DNA of 64,000 bases from Cubamyces lactineus (GCA_022376465.1 JACDTU010000005.1:1352001-1416000); one strand, 5' to 3'; shown: positions 45,701 through 57,790, numbered from the stretch's first letter. Numbers and translations are program-made. The notes: generated from the sequence alone by a model not told the origin.

Positions 45701-46984
45701 CTAGTTGAGCCAGACGAAGCTCGTCCTCGTCGGGACCTCCAAGTTCCTCGTCAACAGCGTCAAGTTCCGCCCGCCCTCCGTCCGCTTCAGCATGATCACG
45801 CCGCCGTCGCCTGCGACCCCACTCGCGATCAAGAACTCCTTCTCAGGCCCGCCAAGCTGCATACCGCGAATCTGGTCGAGGCCGGTGTACACGAAGCCGA
45901 CGAGCGACAGCCGCGGCTCGAGGCGGAAGATCGCAATGGCGTCGCCGCGCGGGTCCTGCACGCCCGTGTTGCGGTTCGACACATAGACGAACGGCTCGGG
46001 GAAGTGTGCGGACGGTTCGGTGATGAGGATCTCTGCGCCCGCCATGGCCGCCCCTTGGGGGAGGCCGGGAGGCAGGATGGAGAAGTTCGCGATGAGCGGC
46101 GTGGTCGTCCCGTTCGGACCGGGAGGGATGAGCTGCTGCGTCAGCGTGCTGGCGAGCTCGTGGACAGTGAAGAGCATGTTCCCTGGGAGGGAGAAAAGGT
46201 AGGAAGTAGGATGATAAGCCGCATGATACAATGTAGGGACTTCTGGAGGACGTACCCCGCGTTGCGATGTGCCGCGGGCCGCTGCCTTTGGGCTGGTCAA
46301 TCTGACCCTGGATTCTCCAGTTGCCAGGCGCGCCGTCCTCAACAAGTCGCCAGATCTTGTCCGCGCCCTTCCAAAGAGTAAGCCTACAGCTGCACACCCT
46401 ACATTTACCCAACCTACCAAGTCTGGTACGAAGACTTCCGAGCCGTGCTCCAGAGCCATGTGCGGGTGCGACACGGGCGCGTCGAATGTGATCAGTGAGT
46501 ACTCTGGCACAAATTCTAGTGGGTTGCCCTTCTCCGTAGGGACGATGAGGCCATTTCCCGTATCGTACTGAGTAACGGTGAGCATCAGTCCTTTGTGGTA
46601 TCGCAAAGCTGGCACCTACATTCATGATCGCGACCTGTCCTGTGGACAGCGGTGTGGTGAACGCGGGACTGTTCCCCTCCGAGCTGATCGTGTCAATTGG
46701 GCTGGAGAGTAGGCCATCTTTGCCGATGATGAACGATTGCAGGTTTCCTGGGGAGTCCTCGTTTACAGCACTATCCAATAGTAGTCAGCTATAAGATAGT
46801 ATAGAAACAACAGTAGCAGGACGTACTAGAGGATGCTCTTGTTTGTAGGATGGAGGGAAATCCATGATGGGTTAGCTCCAGTCGGGGATTGGTTCAATAG
46901 CGTGAGCGCGTTTGTATCCGAGTTGAAGAGGTAGGACGCTACGAAGGAGGTATAGCCTCCTGCCAGAATGGTGAAGTTGACCAT
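45701..46984 (-). CDS. Beta-propeller lactonase-like protein, copy 2, 350 aa
   Basis: Inferred exons 46827-46984, 46620-46770, 46418-46567, 46256-46367 and 45701-46182 give 350 residues. The first three introns fall at the same codons as in copy 1. A fourth intron interrupts the codon before NMLFTVHEL and is shared only with copy 3. Propeller words are HPTNKSILYAVNED, SGPRHIATRG, YVSNRNTGVQDPRGDAIAIF and FVWLN. Family, fold and uncertainty of substrate are as in copy 1. A TATA box (TATAAAAGG) stands 84 bp upstream of the start codon. The sequence is closer to copy 3 than to copy 1 throughout. Confidence 0.9.
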
Positions 46985-48036
46985 ATTGCACTTAGAATGT
47001 GTCTGATATGCCGCAGGAGTCCACGTGCGTGTAATCGCGGAGCGGTACAGCTACACTCGCGAGCCGCCCTTTTATATGTGGACGAAGCGGAGATGAATAT
47101 ATATTGCCATGCATCAGGGAGTCGCGAGAAACGACCCCGCGGTCCGCGATTAAGACGGCGTTGCACCATTCCGAAGCCCGAAGAGGCTCAGGGTGATGCG
47201 AAATTGGTCCATCCGAGACTCGACCGCGCCGGAGGAGACTGTGCGGTGCGTAAGAAGCAGTCGCGTTTGCGAAAGAAGGCCGCGTACCAGGTGTTGCATG
47301 CGTCACATGGCCGAAATATGGACCTTTGGCTGAAGAAGAAGCAGCTGAAGTGGAGCGGTGTGATCTCGGGGAATGCACATGGGCATAGTTAGCGATGCTG
47401 CGATTGAGAGGAATGCTGTAAGTATGGTCTGAGCATTGCAGGGTAGCGACGAGTCGACGACGTAAGTACCCCTTCGAACTTGGAAGACCTCGCCAGTTAT
47501 GAGGCAAAATGCCGGCGAGGCTAGATTACGCACGCCCGAGACTAATCCGCAGTCTTCATGTCCTCATGCTGCATGCTTCATGGTGAGTACCAGAGATGAT
47601 GTGAAACATTGAAAAGTTTCACACCATGTTTTGCAACTAGGCTTGTTCGGGGGATGCATAGTCGTAGAACTTGAATAGCGTTATCGGGGTAGAGTTTGGA
47701 ATTGGATGGGGCAGGTTTCCTGGTATCGAGACGTCTCCAGACTTGCTAGGGCAAATTCCCACTAGTGCTACGTTACATGCACCCCACAGGCTAAGTATAG
47801 CATCGGTGAGGAAATAAGGGTTGGATGATAGCGCTGATGATGCGTGATGTTTGCCCAGGAGGAAGCAAGTACTCGACGGTGGACGCGCGGCTTTCAACCA
47901 CAGCCACTCAACTATCATGATCAGAGAGACGCTCAGAAAGGTAGCAAGCCTGAACGACCAGTGGACTTGTAAGCCTTGCAATGCATGATTATGATATATC
48001 ATCGACGGCGTCGCACATATTGCGTGCCATGATGAC
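46985..48036. promoter_or_regulatory. Intergenic region between lactonase copies 2 and 3
   Basis: 1.05 kb. The first 300 bp upstream of copy 2 is recognisably similar to the region upstream of copy 3, for example GACGAAGCGG and CATTCCGAAGCCCG against GGGCGAAGCGG and CATTCCAAGGCCCG. The promoter was therefore duplicated with the gene. A 138-codon minus-strand frame at 47637-48053 overlaps the copy 3 stop and shows no family. Confidence 0.5.
47068..47076 (-). promoter_or_regulatory. TATA box of lactonase copy 2
   Basis: TATAAAAGG on the minus strand, 84 bp upstream of the start codon. The equivalent position upstream of copy 3 reads CTAAAGGGC and has lost the TATA word. Confidence 0.65.
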
Positions 48037-49317
48037 CTAGTTGAGCCAGACAAAGCCGACCCGCGTAGGTATCTCTGTGTTCCTTGCCAACAACGTCAGG
48101 TTCCTACCACCCTCCGTTCGTTTCAGCATGATTACTCCTCCGTCGCCTGCCACCCCACCAGCAATTAAGAATTCCTTCTCAGGTCCTCCGAGCTGCATTC
48201 CGCGAACCTGCTGCAGGCCGGTGTATACGAAGCCTACGAGCGACAGCCGAGGTTCGACGCGGAAAACTGCGATAGCGTCCCCGCGCGGGTCCGGCACACC
48301 TGTATTGCGGTTGGACACGTAGATGAACGGCTCGGGGAAGTGCTTGGATCGCTCGGCAAGGAGGATCTCTGCGCCGGCCATGACGGCGCCTTCAGGTAGC
48401 CCTGGGGGTAGGATAGAGAGGTTCGCGATGAGCGGTATGGAGGTCCCATTGGGTGCGGGAGGAATGTGTTGCTGCGTGAGTGCGTTGGATACCTGATGGA
48501 CGGTGTAGAGCGTGTTCCCTGTACAGCGTTGTGGATGGGCCGCAGGCCTGACTGTATGAACTGTTGCACCACACACCTCGCGTTACAATGTGTCGTGGGC
48601 CACTGCCCGTCGGCTGGTCAATCTGACCATGGACTGTCCAATTGCCGTGGGCACCGTTCTCAGCAAGTCGCCAAATCTTGTCCGCACCCTGTTGCAAAGA
48701 CATTAACACCCCGCTGTATACTCCGTATGCTATTGGCTTACCAAGTCTGGAATGAAGACTTCCGAGCCGTACTCCAAAACCATGTGGGGGTTCGATATGG
48801 GTGCATCGAAGGTAACTAGTGAATAGTCTGTCGTAAACTGTGCCGGGTCGTTCTCCTCCGTAGGAACGAAGAGGGCATTTCCTGAACCATACTGAATCAT
48901 GGTCAGCGCCGGGATTATTGATGTACGCACTGGAGAGGCTGCCTACGTTTACGACGGCAACTTGGCCAGTGGATAGCGGCGCAGTGAATGCTGAGATATT
49001 TCCCCCTGCGTTGATTGTGTTGACTGCACTCGAGAGAAAGCCGTCCTCTCCGATCCTAAACGACTGCAGACCTCCTGGCGAGGCCTCATTTATAGCACTT
49101 ATAGGTCCACGTCGACGTCAACAAATCAAATCATTCATCGGACCACGAGGAGACCAACGTACTAGAGGATGTTCGTGTTGGGCAGGAGGGAGATCCACGA
49201 GGGGTTAGCCCCGGTTGGAGACTGATTCGACAGCGTAAGCGCGTTCGTATCCGAGTTAAACAGATAAGATGCGACGAAGGAAGTATAGCCGCCTGCCAGG
49301 ATAGTGAAGTTGACCAT
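48037..49317 (-). CDS. Beta-propeller lactonase-like protein, copy 3, 349 aa
   Basis: Inferred exons 49163-49317, 48947-49097, 48742-48891, 48577-48688 and 48037-48518 give 349 residues. The exon pattern is identical to copy 2, with the first exon one codon shorter. It has the same propeller words: INEASPGGLQSF, SGPRHIVTRG, LYTVHQVSNAL, YVSNRNTGVPDPRGDAIAVF and the end FVWLN. One intron acceptor is AAG rather than CAG or TAG. The reading frame is fully intact, so it is likely functional. Substrate is unknown, as for the other copies. Confidence 0.9.
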
Positions 49318-50092
49318 GTCGTCCGTCTGAGTTACCGCTGCAGCCCTCCTCTAACGCTCTTGAGTGTGACGAGGAGGATGCCCTTTAGACGTGGGCGAAG
49401 CGGCGATAAAGAACGGTCGTCTTGCTCTGGCACTTTGCGAGAGCGACCCTGAGCGACCTGGTGGTCCGCGAGTTGGCGGCGTCCCGCCATTCCAAGGCCC
49501 GAGGAAGTTGCCAAGCGAGACTCATCCGCGCCAGTGCAGGCTGCGCCTTGTGTACGGATGAGCCGACATATCCGGCGCGTCAAATAGAATTGTGGTCCTT
49601 TGGCTGAGAAGGTGGGGGGTCCAGGGGCCGCACTCAGCAATTCGAATTAGGAACATGGCCAAGACGGTAGGTGTGCTGCCAAGAGGTTGTACGGGGCTAT
49701 TGCGCGGTCCGAGACTGGTCGGACATCCTTGCCAACGCTGGAGGGTCGTACTCTGAAAGGCGGTAGGATGCATATGAAGCCGGCCTACGGTCTCTATCAA
49801 ATCACGTCAACCTCTTTGAAATCGCCGAGGCATTACACTGAATGCGCACACAAACTCACACATTTTAGCCCTCAGAGGTGACAAACACCTACCTTGAAGG
49901 CGATACGCTCATGAATCAATGGGCAATCACCACAAGCATGACTGATCGTCTGGTCAACACAGTGTTTCATGGAGCCGCTGGGCATGCGGTGGCATAAATC
50001 ATCGTGGTGGCATGCTAGACCCATACATTTTGCGCAGCGAGGAAGTCGAAAGCATGTATCATAACAGAAGGAGGGATCCAATGCGAGTACAC
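49318..50092. other. Intergenic region lactonase copy 3 to RPL24
   Basis: 775 bp. It holds the copy 3 promoter, partly similar to that of copy 2, and the 3' end of RPL24. No other gene was recognised. Confidence 0.45.
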
Positions 50093-50716
50093 TTAGCGAC
50101 CACCCTTGCCGCCCTTCATCTGCTGCTTCGATACGCGGGGAGCGGAGGAAACAGGCGCACGAGCAGGCTACATGGGGGTCAACAATGAATGATATTGCAT
50201 TGAACTGAGCATGACTTACCTTGGTCTTCTCCTTCTTCTCCTCCTTGGCCTTCTTCTCAGCCTTCGCCTTCTGGATGGCAGCGGTCCGCGCCTGGGCACG
50301 GACTGCGGCGGTCTGGTTCCTCCGTGCCGCAATGGCGGCAAGGTCAGCACCAACTATACCACGCTGGTGCTTCACAGTGCGGCGCGAGCGCTTCTTAGCG
50401 ACCTCCTCCGTAATACCCTTCTTGTGCATACGACGGTAGACCTGGGTCCAGGCGATCTTACGGGGGTTCTTGCGCTGGAGGAAGAGAGACTCATTCTTGG
50501 AGGTGGCGAAGCGGAAGATCTGATTCCATGGATGAGATGATGCATGACTGCAGCAGATTTATGCATTGCTGCGAACCTTGTTGTCTCCCCGCACGAAGAG
50601 CCGGCCCTTGCTGGGGTAGATACGGTAGCCGGAGAAGGAGTCGATCTCGGTCTTCTACACTCATTATAGCTGGTTTAGCACTGCATCAAGTGGATATAGA
50701 ACACGGTACGTACCAT
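50093..50716 (-). CDS. RPL24: 60S ribosomal protein eL24 (RPL24), 151 aa
   Basis: Exons 50714-50716, 50577-50654, 50220-50519 and 50093-50167 encode 151 residues. The N-terminal zinc-ribbon-like fold is recognisable from IDSFSGYRIYPSKGRLFVRGDNK, followed by FRFATSKNESLFLQRKNPRKIAWTQVYRR. A lysine-rich helix and the tail KGGKGGR complete it. The Cys residues of archaeal homologues are missing, as usual in fungi. It sits at the subunit interface of the large ribosomal subunit. The first coding exon is the ATG alone, with donor GTACGT. Confidence 0.95.
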
Positions 50717-51168
50717 CTGTAGCACGTAGCACGAAGGAAGGAGGAGAGAAGGATGTTAGCCAGAATGACCTTCACACGGGGATGAGGACCAGAGTCCAGC
50801 TGCCATCCGAAGTCACGTCCTCCCATCCATCCTTCCCTAGAGTCCAAAACGCCCACTTTTGCCCATCCAACGATTCCTTGACATCCGAAGAACGCGATGG
50901 TACGGTCCTCTGGCCCTCCAGGATGCGAACGAAGCTACTCACCTTGAATTTGCGGCGGCGGGGAGTGTGTCGTTGGCGTTGTGTAGCGTCCCTCTACCAG
51001 AATTGGCGCGTGCCACAGGCCAAACAGGAGCAAGCACATCCACGTGGAGCGCGCGTTTGAGCGTCTACGCGAACGCCATCATGTGATTAGACGCGGTTCG
51101 CGATTGTGGCCACATGTTGAACTCTGACTTGTACCCTCACGACCACGGCGAATGCCAGACCGTTCACT
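50717..51168. promoter_or_regulatory. Divergent intergenic region RPL24 / ASE1
   Basis: 452 bp between the two start codons. It contains one GTCAC word near 50810 and no TATA box. The short frames inside it are not convincing. Confidence 0.45.
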
Positions 51169-53876
51169 ATGTCTACCACGATAACATCGTTACTAAACTC
51201 GCTACACACACATCTGCAGTCTCAGACCCAGCTGTTACCTACTCTTCATGCTCAACTTGGCTTGCCTCCTACCGCGCTTCACGATGAGCTCTCTGCATTG
51301 CAACAGCAACTCACACAATGCATCGAAAGCCAGATTGATCTGCGGCGGAAGCAGGTGGACGAGTGGACGGATAAATGCGCACAAATTGAAGACGAGTGCC
51401 TGCGATATGGGAAAGCTCTTGGCGGTCACTTGAAGTCCTCGGGGCCTAGCGTAGGCGAAATCAGGAAAGAGCAAGTTCTTCCTCGTCGATACGAGATGAT
51501 CTCAGAGTTTCAGGAGAAGCTACGCCAGGTGAGCAATCCGGAACAGTTGTAGTCAATCCCCCGTGCGAGTGGTAGAGTCGGCAGTTGTGTCGTAACAGTG
51601 AATCGGGTGCACTATCGAGCGAAACATTGCGGCATAATCGTCTTTCTGGGATCCCATTACTAACGCGCGACCTCACAGCAATACCATACGAAACTCGAAC
51701 AGCTACTCAATCTCACGAGTAGAATCTCAGGGTTGTCTCGCACCCTTGGCACCGACTTCTTTGCACCCGATATCCTCGAGCCGACTGCGGCATCTGGTGA
51801 AGACGAATACGACTCTAGCTCCCATCGCGATGTTACCCCAGAGCGCTTCTCTAGACTCGAGAAAGAGCTTGTCAGAGGCAAAGGAGAAGTTGTGAGTAGC
51901 ACAAGGGCTGCACACTGACCGAATTGCGCTGATGCGCTTCATCCAGGCTAAGCGACTGAACCAACTTTCCACCAACTTCGTACAAATCGACTGGCTATAT
52001 ACAGAACTCGGTATAGCACCTCCATCTCTCGACGACTTACCCTCCGCTTCATCCTCGACACTGGGTCCACCTGTCATTCCCCGATCAAGCTCGTCATGTA
52101 GCAACAGAAATATGACTTCCGACCCTTTCCTATCTACCTCCATGTCTATCCCCATGTCTACGCCCACACCCGCATCTCGCCAGAAACCTCTCACTCCTCT
52201 CCTGTTCTTTTCTGACGAATCACAACCCCAGCCCACTGAAGTCGATCATCAACGTGTCTTCGCCAGATTCGTTGCGCGCATGGAGGAACTGTCGGAAGAG
52301 GACTTGCCCGATTCAAACGTCACCGTCGGGCTGGAGGGAGTTGAACCAACTCAATCGCTGATGGCATGGGCGGAATCGACTCGCATCGAGCTCGAGGATG
52401 TCAAGAAGAGGCGCGAGGCCCACATTCAGGCTATGTACGACCAACTTGAAGCACTTTGGCGTCGACTTGGTGTCACAGATGCGGAGATGGACGCGTTCGT
52501 TGAAGCTCAGCGTGGGACCACAGAGGCGACTATCAAGGCGTACGAAGAAGAGTTGGAGCGGATGTTGGAACTCAAGCGCGAGCGCATGGGCACATTCATC
52601 GAGAATGCACGAACAGAGATCATCAAGCTCTGGGACGACCTCATGGTCGGCGAAGAGGAACGAGCCGATTTCGCACCTTTCGCCGATGGTGAGCATGTCG
52701 AAAACAACGTGAACATAGTGTCTAATCGTATCTCATAGATGAACACACCGAGGAGTTGTTGACAATCCACGAGGAGGAAATCAGGCGACTTAAGGAGGAG
52801 CGTCGGATGAAGGGATCTCTCCTCAACAGTGTGAAGAAGTACTTCGACATCCTCGAGGACGAGAAGGAGCTCGCCGCTGCGGCAAGCGACCAGAGCCGGC
52901 TCCTCGGTAGAGGCCCGCGGGATCCTGGGCGACTACTCCGCGAAGAGAAGATGCGCAAACGCGTCACTAAGGAGAAACCCCGGGTGAGTATCCTTACTCT
53001 ATTCCGAATGACATAAATCCTGAAGTGTCAATGAAGTTGGAACAGGATCTTCTCGTATCTATTCCGGCTTGGGAAGCCGATACTGGTCGTGTATTCCTGG
53101 TGCATGGCATGAGTATGCTTCAGCTCCTCTTGGAGACGGTGCCAACTGCCGACAAGGAGAATGGCAACAAGCGTACCAAAGGTCGTGCGGGGTCAGTCCC
53201 TCCACGCGCTACAACTCCTGCGAACGGGCACCATCTTACCGCGCCGACGTCCAGTCACGGAGGTGGGAGCAAGACTGGCGTTGTTACTCCGGCCGTCCGT
53301 TCATCATCAAGCCTATCAAATTCACAGTCTGTCCCGAACAAACGTCCGCGTCTCGGCGAATCTACAGCTGCTCACAACAACGCGCCGCCTCCTCGCCCGC
53401 CGCTCAGCAGCAGTCGAGGAGCGCACAATAGAGCAGCGTCGCCAACGAAGATCCCTCTTCCAGGCAAGACGCCCGTCGGAGGATCGTCGCTCCCTCGCCC
53501 TGTACCCATTGCCATGCCTGTCCCGAAGCCCGGCACGGCGCACCATGCGCTCGGCCACGGACGGGTTCCATCTGCGCAACAACTATCATCAGGTCGCTCC
53601 TACAATAGCACTCAGGCCGGAACGCGTGCAGCTTCGTACATGTCCACGTCCTCATCTTCGTCATACGGCAGAGGGTACGGGGCAGGCGGTGCGGCAGCGG
53701 TCAACGCTGCTGTGGTAGCGAAGAAGGCTTCTCGAGCTAGGCGGGAGAGTTTCCGACCACGACCGAGTGTCGACGAGGACTGGGCGGTGGGTGTCGGCTT
53801 GGGCGATGCAGCAGGAGCGCGTCGGTGGGCTGGCTTCGCCGGGACTGCCGTCAAGGAGGAAGACGAGGAGTATTGA
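51169..53876 (+). CDS. ASE1: Anaphase spindle elongation protein ASE1 (MAP65/PRC1 family), 796 aa
   Basis: Exons 51169-51528, 51679-51891, 51947-52688, 52739-52983 and 53046-53876 encode 796 residues. The N-terminal two thirds are helical coiled coil. The conserved spectrin-like microtubule-binding block lies at about residues 440-520, with NSVKKYFDILEDEKEL, then SDQSRLLGRGPRDPGRLLREEK and RKRVTKEKPR, which is the signature of MAP65/PRC1/Ase1 proteins. The last 220 residues are a basic Ser/Pro/Arg-rich tail typical of regulated microtubule binding and CDK control. The protein cross-links antiparallel microtubules in the spindle midzone. The ATG at 51169 gives the family start, MSTTITSLLNSLH. 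Confidence 0.92.
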
Positions 53877-54406
53877 ATACGCCCCTTCCATCCGTCCCGA
53901 AGCCTGGTGCTTCACCCTCGCCGGTGTCATGTTTCATGCGGACATTGCTATCCTCGATTCATCTGCTGCTGTATGGTTTATGCGCTTTCCTGACTTATTT
54001 GTTACGAACTGCACGCCTCCCTCACGATATATACATGTTCCCCACTGTTGTGTACAATTATCCAGTAACAACTATATTGATCCATTGAAGCTCAGCGTTA
54101 ATAGAGCATATTGGCACGCAAAGTGGCTGACCGTCAGGCGATGTCCGATTGCCCAAGTTTCCAGTTCAAACTTCGCCGTCACCTCATGGAATACTGCATC
54201 TCAGTTGCACCAATCAACATGCTTTCCGTGCTATATGTATGTTTCGAGCATCTGCAATAAGCCGGTATTATATGCAAGTTCATCCACAGAACGGACAGGG
54301 AATAATAGTACACTATACTACGACAATACATATATGCAGTCCGTGCGATTCATGATGATAGCGCGTCTAGTATTCTGTGCATAGGTCCGTGATAGGTATG
54401 GTGCGA
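53877..54406. other. Convergent 3' region ASE1 / GNA1
   Basis: 530 bp, more AT-rich than the neighbouring exons, as expected for two facing 3' untranslated regions. No gene was recognised. Confidence 0.5.
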
Positions 54407-55136
54407 CTACAAACGGGGTGTTTGAGCCCGCTCAGTGGGGGCGTACTTGGCCTAATGATGAGATCGTGTCAGGGATGGATCAGGTACTTAGAAACGTGCG
54501 CGCCGCTCACCATCTCGTTCTCCTTCTTCTGGAACCCGCATTTCTCATAGAATGCTTCATGACATACACGCGTCAGCGATACGCCGCCAAAAGAGACCGA
54601 AAGGGGAGATCACTTACGTATGTTGCTATCGCTGCAGTTCAGGATGGTCTTGTAGCAACCGCTGTTCTCGCTGATAGCGGTCAGCGCCTGGATAACGCGC
54701 AGGCCCAACTTCTTGCCCTGCTGGCTCTTGTCTACTGCAATGTCCTCGATGTGTCCGACGCATCCGAGACCGCGCAGGAACTTGCGCTCGACGAAGACGG
54801 TGCCGACGGCGACAATGCGGTCGGAGGGCTTGTCAATGATCACAATCGGATAGTAGGTGCATGGTGCCGAGCGAAGCGCCTCGAACTGTGCACGCCATGC
54901 CTCCTCGCCAGGGTCGGTCACGACGGTGAGGACGGAAAGCACGGCAAGGTGGCCGCGGTGGTAGTCTGTTGACGCAAGCGGGCGCATCTATTATAACCAT
55001 CTGTAAGCTGGAAGCCACCTCAGCATTGTTGAGGCCCACGTACATGGAGCTCAGAAGGAAGTTGTTTGGTGACCTCGACCGGGATGAGCTCGGCGGAGAA
55101 AAGGAGGTCGAGTTGGGAATCGGGCGTGAAGGGCAT
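54407..55136 (-). CDS. GNA1: Glucosamine-6-phosphate N-acetyltransferase, 183 aa
   Basis: Inferred exons 55044-55136, 54618-54987, 54511-54554 and 54407-54451 give 183 residues. The GNAT fold is clear: the beta-strand pair VAVGTVFVERKFLRGLGCVGHIEDIAV, the acetyl-CoA loop QQGKKLG, then NCSDSNIPFYEKCGFQKKENEM. The conserved FYEKCGF supplies family identity. The enzyme makes N-acetylglucosamine-6-phosphate from glucosamine-6-phosphate, on the way to UDP-GlcNAc for chitin and glycosylation. After the usual end of the family a 44-nt exon and a 45-nt exon extend it by a short tail, AKYAPTERAQTPRL, whose role is unknown. Confidence 0.9.
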
Positions 55137-56581
55137 CGTAGAAATTAGTTCTTCCAAGGACAAGCGTATACTAGATGTCTATATGAAAGAGAGACGACGA
55201 GAGCGAGAAAAGCGGGGGAGTAGAGATGCAGGAGACGGTGAGAGAGGTGCGGCGAGAGTGCGACGGGCTCTGTTATGGGGCGCGTTCGCCTGCCTTATAT
55301 GGACTAGCGCCACGCGTGTGTGGCTGTCCGCTGTCCCACCGCTGCCTTACGCCGGCGTCCTCACTGTCAAGGCTGTCCTTCTCCCCGCCCATGGCGATGA
55401 ACACTGCGTTGTCGCGTATTACCCGCTTTGATTGGTGCTCGAAGCGTACCGATTGACAGTTTCAGGACGAACTGTGCTTAATCGCCTACGCACTGCCATA
55501 ACCATGCATTGACTATGGCAAGCTCGAGAAGTTCCCCAGAGACTTTGCACTCTCTCAACCAAGGGGATGAAATATCACCTATACCCATCGCACGACCAGT
55601 GCATTGGGCAGAGATGGCGGCGGAGACGATGTGCGTATGTTTAACTCTCCGTAGCTACAGCGACTCAAGTTTTACGACGTCCATTTGCGGCCAGGCTCAA
55701 GTGACCATCGCTATGTACGGCGTGAGCGGGGACAGTCGGTGCACTAGGGCAGATTGCCCGAGTTCTCGCCAAGGGTTGCTTCCGAGCTCCCAACCACTTC
55801 TGGTATTGGTTTCGTCCCCAGACGGCTCGGTGGGACCATTCTGGTATATCCTTGTAGCTCGAACGAAGGCACCTAACACTCGTGACGGCAGCTCGTAGCG
55901 CGGTATCGATTGAGTTAGCTATCATCCGCCAGCGGTATCGGATCTGCGGCCGCAAGACTTCTTGTCATTTCGGTTGGCTACAACCCTTACTCCAAAGCAG
56001 CATTCACGTCGCAATCGCAGGTTGCCGATCAGAACGTCTGCGTCTGTGGGACTCTGGTCCCTCATACACCTATGAGTAAGGTCATATGGTCGACCGATAT
56101 CGCTTGGTGACCCAATGGCGCACACATGGACGATGTCCACTATGTCTGTGAGCTTCTCAGTCTTGCGTTCTACATCCGAGAAGCTCACTCCATCAGGCAG
56201 CCCCTGCGCCGGATATGGCTACTCGTCGCCCCCGTTCGGGCGCTCCGCTGGACAATCCCGTACTATCCTACGAGGCATGAGCAAACGAGTACGTCTTGGG
56301 CGTACCTCTCCAGTGCGAACTTCACATACACACGAAATGGCTCATCTGCGCGGAGTTGATTGCTTACCGGCAGTCGGACCGCCGTATCGTCTGACTCTCA
56401 TGACTGCTTTGTCTGAATTTTAGTTGTGTCGCATAACGTGCGGATACGTTAAAGCAGTTGTCATTGCTGCCGGAGGTATTCTGAAGCGGAAGAGAAGACC
56501 GAGAGGCATAAATACCGAGAATTCCATGCCGGAGTTGGTCCCAGAGCACTCTGCCCCATTCCTCCCTCCAATACACTCATC
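55137..56581. other. Divergent intergenic region GNA1 / dehydrogenase
   Basis: 1.4 kb between two divergent start codons. Frames of 60-130 codons occur but show no family signature. It holds both promoters; no defined element was recognised. Confidence 0.4.
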
Positions 56582-57790
56582 ATGAGCTCCTCGACGTCAG
56601 AAACCAAGCGTGTTGCGATCATCACCGGGGCCGCAGAGGGAATCGGGAAGGCCACTGCTCTTCGCTTGGCCAAAGATGGCTTCGATCTCGGGTTGTTTGA
56701 CCTTCCTAGGGCCCAGGAAGCTTTGGAAGCCGTCGCGGACGATATCCGGACGGCTCACGGCGCTCGTGTCGTTAACGTGTACGGCGACGTCTCTAAGGAA
56801 GAGGACGTCAAGAGGCTCGTCGATACCGTTGTACAGGATCTCGGAAGCGTATATGCGGTATGCTCCGGTCTCTTGACTTCCGCCAATTACTGACCATGGA
56901 GAGTAGATGATCGCTAATGCAGGCATATGCATCAACCGAGCTCTGCACGAGAGTATGTACTTTGATTCTTCGGCCACCATGACGGCTTCTCATGTAGCTA
57001 CAGCGACCACCGAGCAGGCCGACAAACTCCTCGACATCAATGTCAAGGGGACTTTCTACAGTTTCAAGTATGCTGCTTTGCAGATGATCAAGCAAGGTGG
57101 CGGCGGACGCCTAGTGGGCGCGGCATCCATCGCTGGGAAACGAGGTACGTCGTATTTCCACCCATGATAGAAAGGAGCTAGACCGCATTCCACAGGTTTC
57201 CCTGAACATGCGCTCTATAGCGCATCCAAGTTCGCGGTGCGCGGCATCGTCCAATGTGCCGCGCTTGACTACGGTCAATACGGCATCACCGTGAACGCGT
57301 ATGCGCCGGGTGCCTGCGAGACCTCTCTATGTCAGTACGATGATCGGAGGCGATTGCGCGCGGAGGATCGGTTGCTGATATGCTCACTACGGGAATAGTA
57401 CGAGGTGTCGATGAGTACTTCGCCGGGAAGAACGGGCAGCCTCAGGGAACGTACATGGAAATGGTAAGCATATCACCATGCCGTGGGCGACGATTGCATG
57501 TTGTTTAACGCGCTCTGGTATTCAGTTCAGTGGCAACAGCGCCCTCAAGCGCCTTGCTCAGCCCGACGATATAGCCAAGCTGGTGTCATTCTTCGTATCG
57601 GACAATGCAGCTTACATTACTGGTGAGTGTGGTGGAATGTGACATTCTCGGACAACTTTTGGCTTACATGCGCTCCCCGAATCTCAGGGCAATCTGTGAG
57701 TAACACTTTCGTATTCGCGCAAGCGACTGAGCTACATACTGACCCATCATATGACAGTACCTCGTTGACGGAGGTTCCTGCTTCGATTAA
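56582..57790 (+). CDS. Short-chain dehydrogenase/reductase, diacetyl-reductase-like, 268 aa
   Basis: Eight inferred exons: 56582-56857, 56907-56952, 56998-57144, 57196-57330, 57399-57463, 57526-57622, 57688-57695 and 57758-57790. They total 269 codons including the stop. Classical SDR motifs are present: TGAAEGIG at T15-G22, NAG just after the second exon start, the catalytic YSASK at Y164-K168, and the ending YLVDGGSCFD. The Asp after FGLF-like GLFDL suggests NAD(H). The overall pattern is closest to the acetoin/diacetyl and sorbitol-type reductases, but the substrate is inference. The seventh exon is only 8 nt long and supplies GQS, required to reach LVDGG in frame. Confidence 0.88.

Noticed and set aside
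47637..48053. 138-codon minus-strand frame with a hydrophobic stretch
   Set aside because: It overlaps the stop of lactonase copy 3 and has no recognisable similarity.
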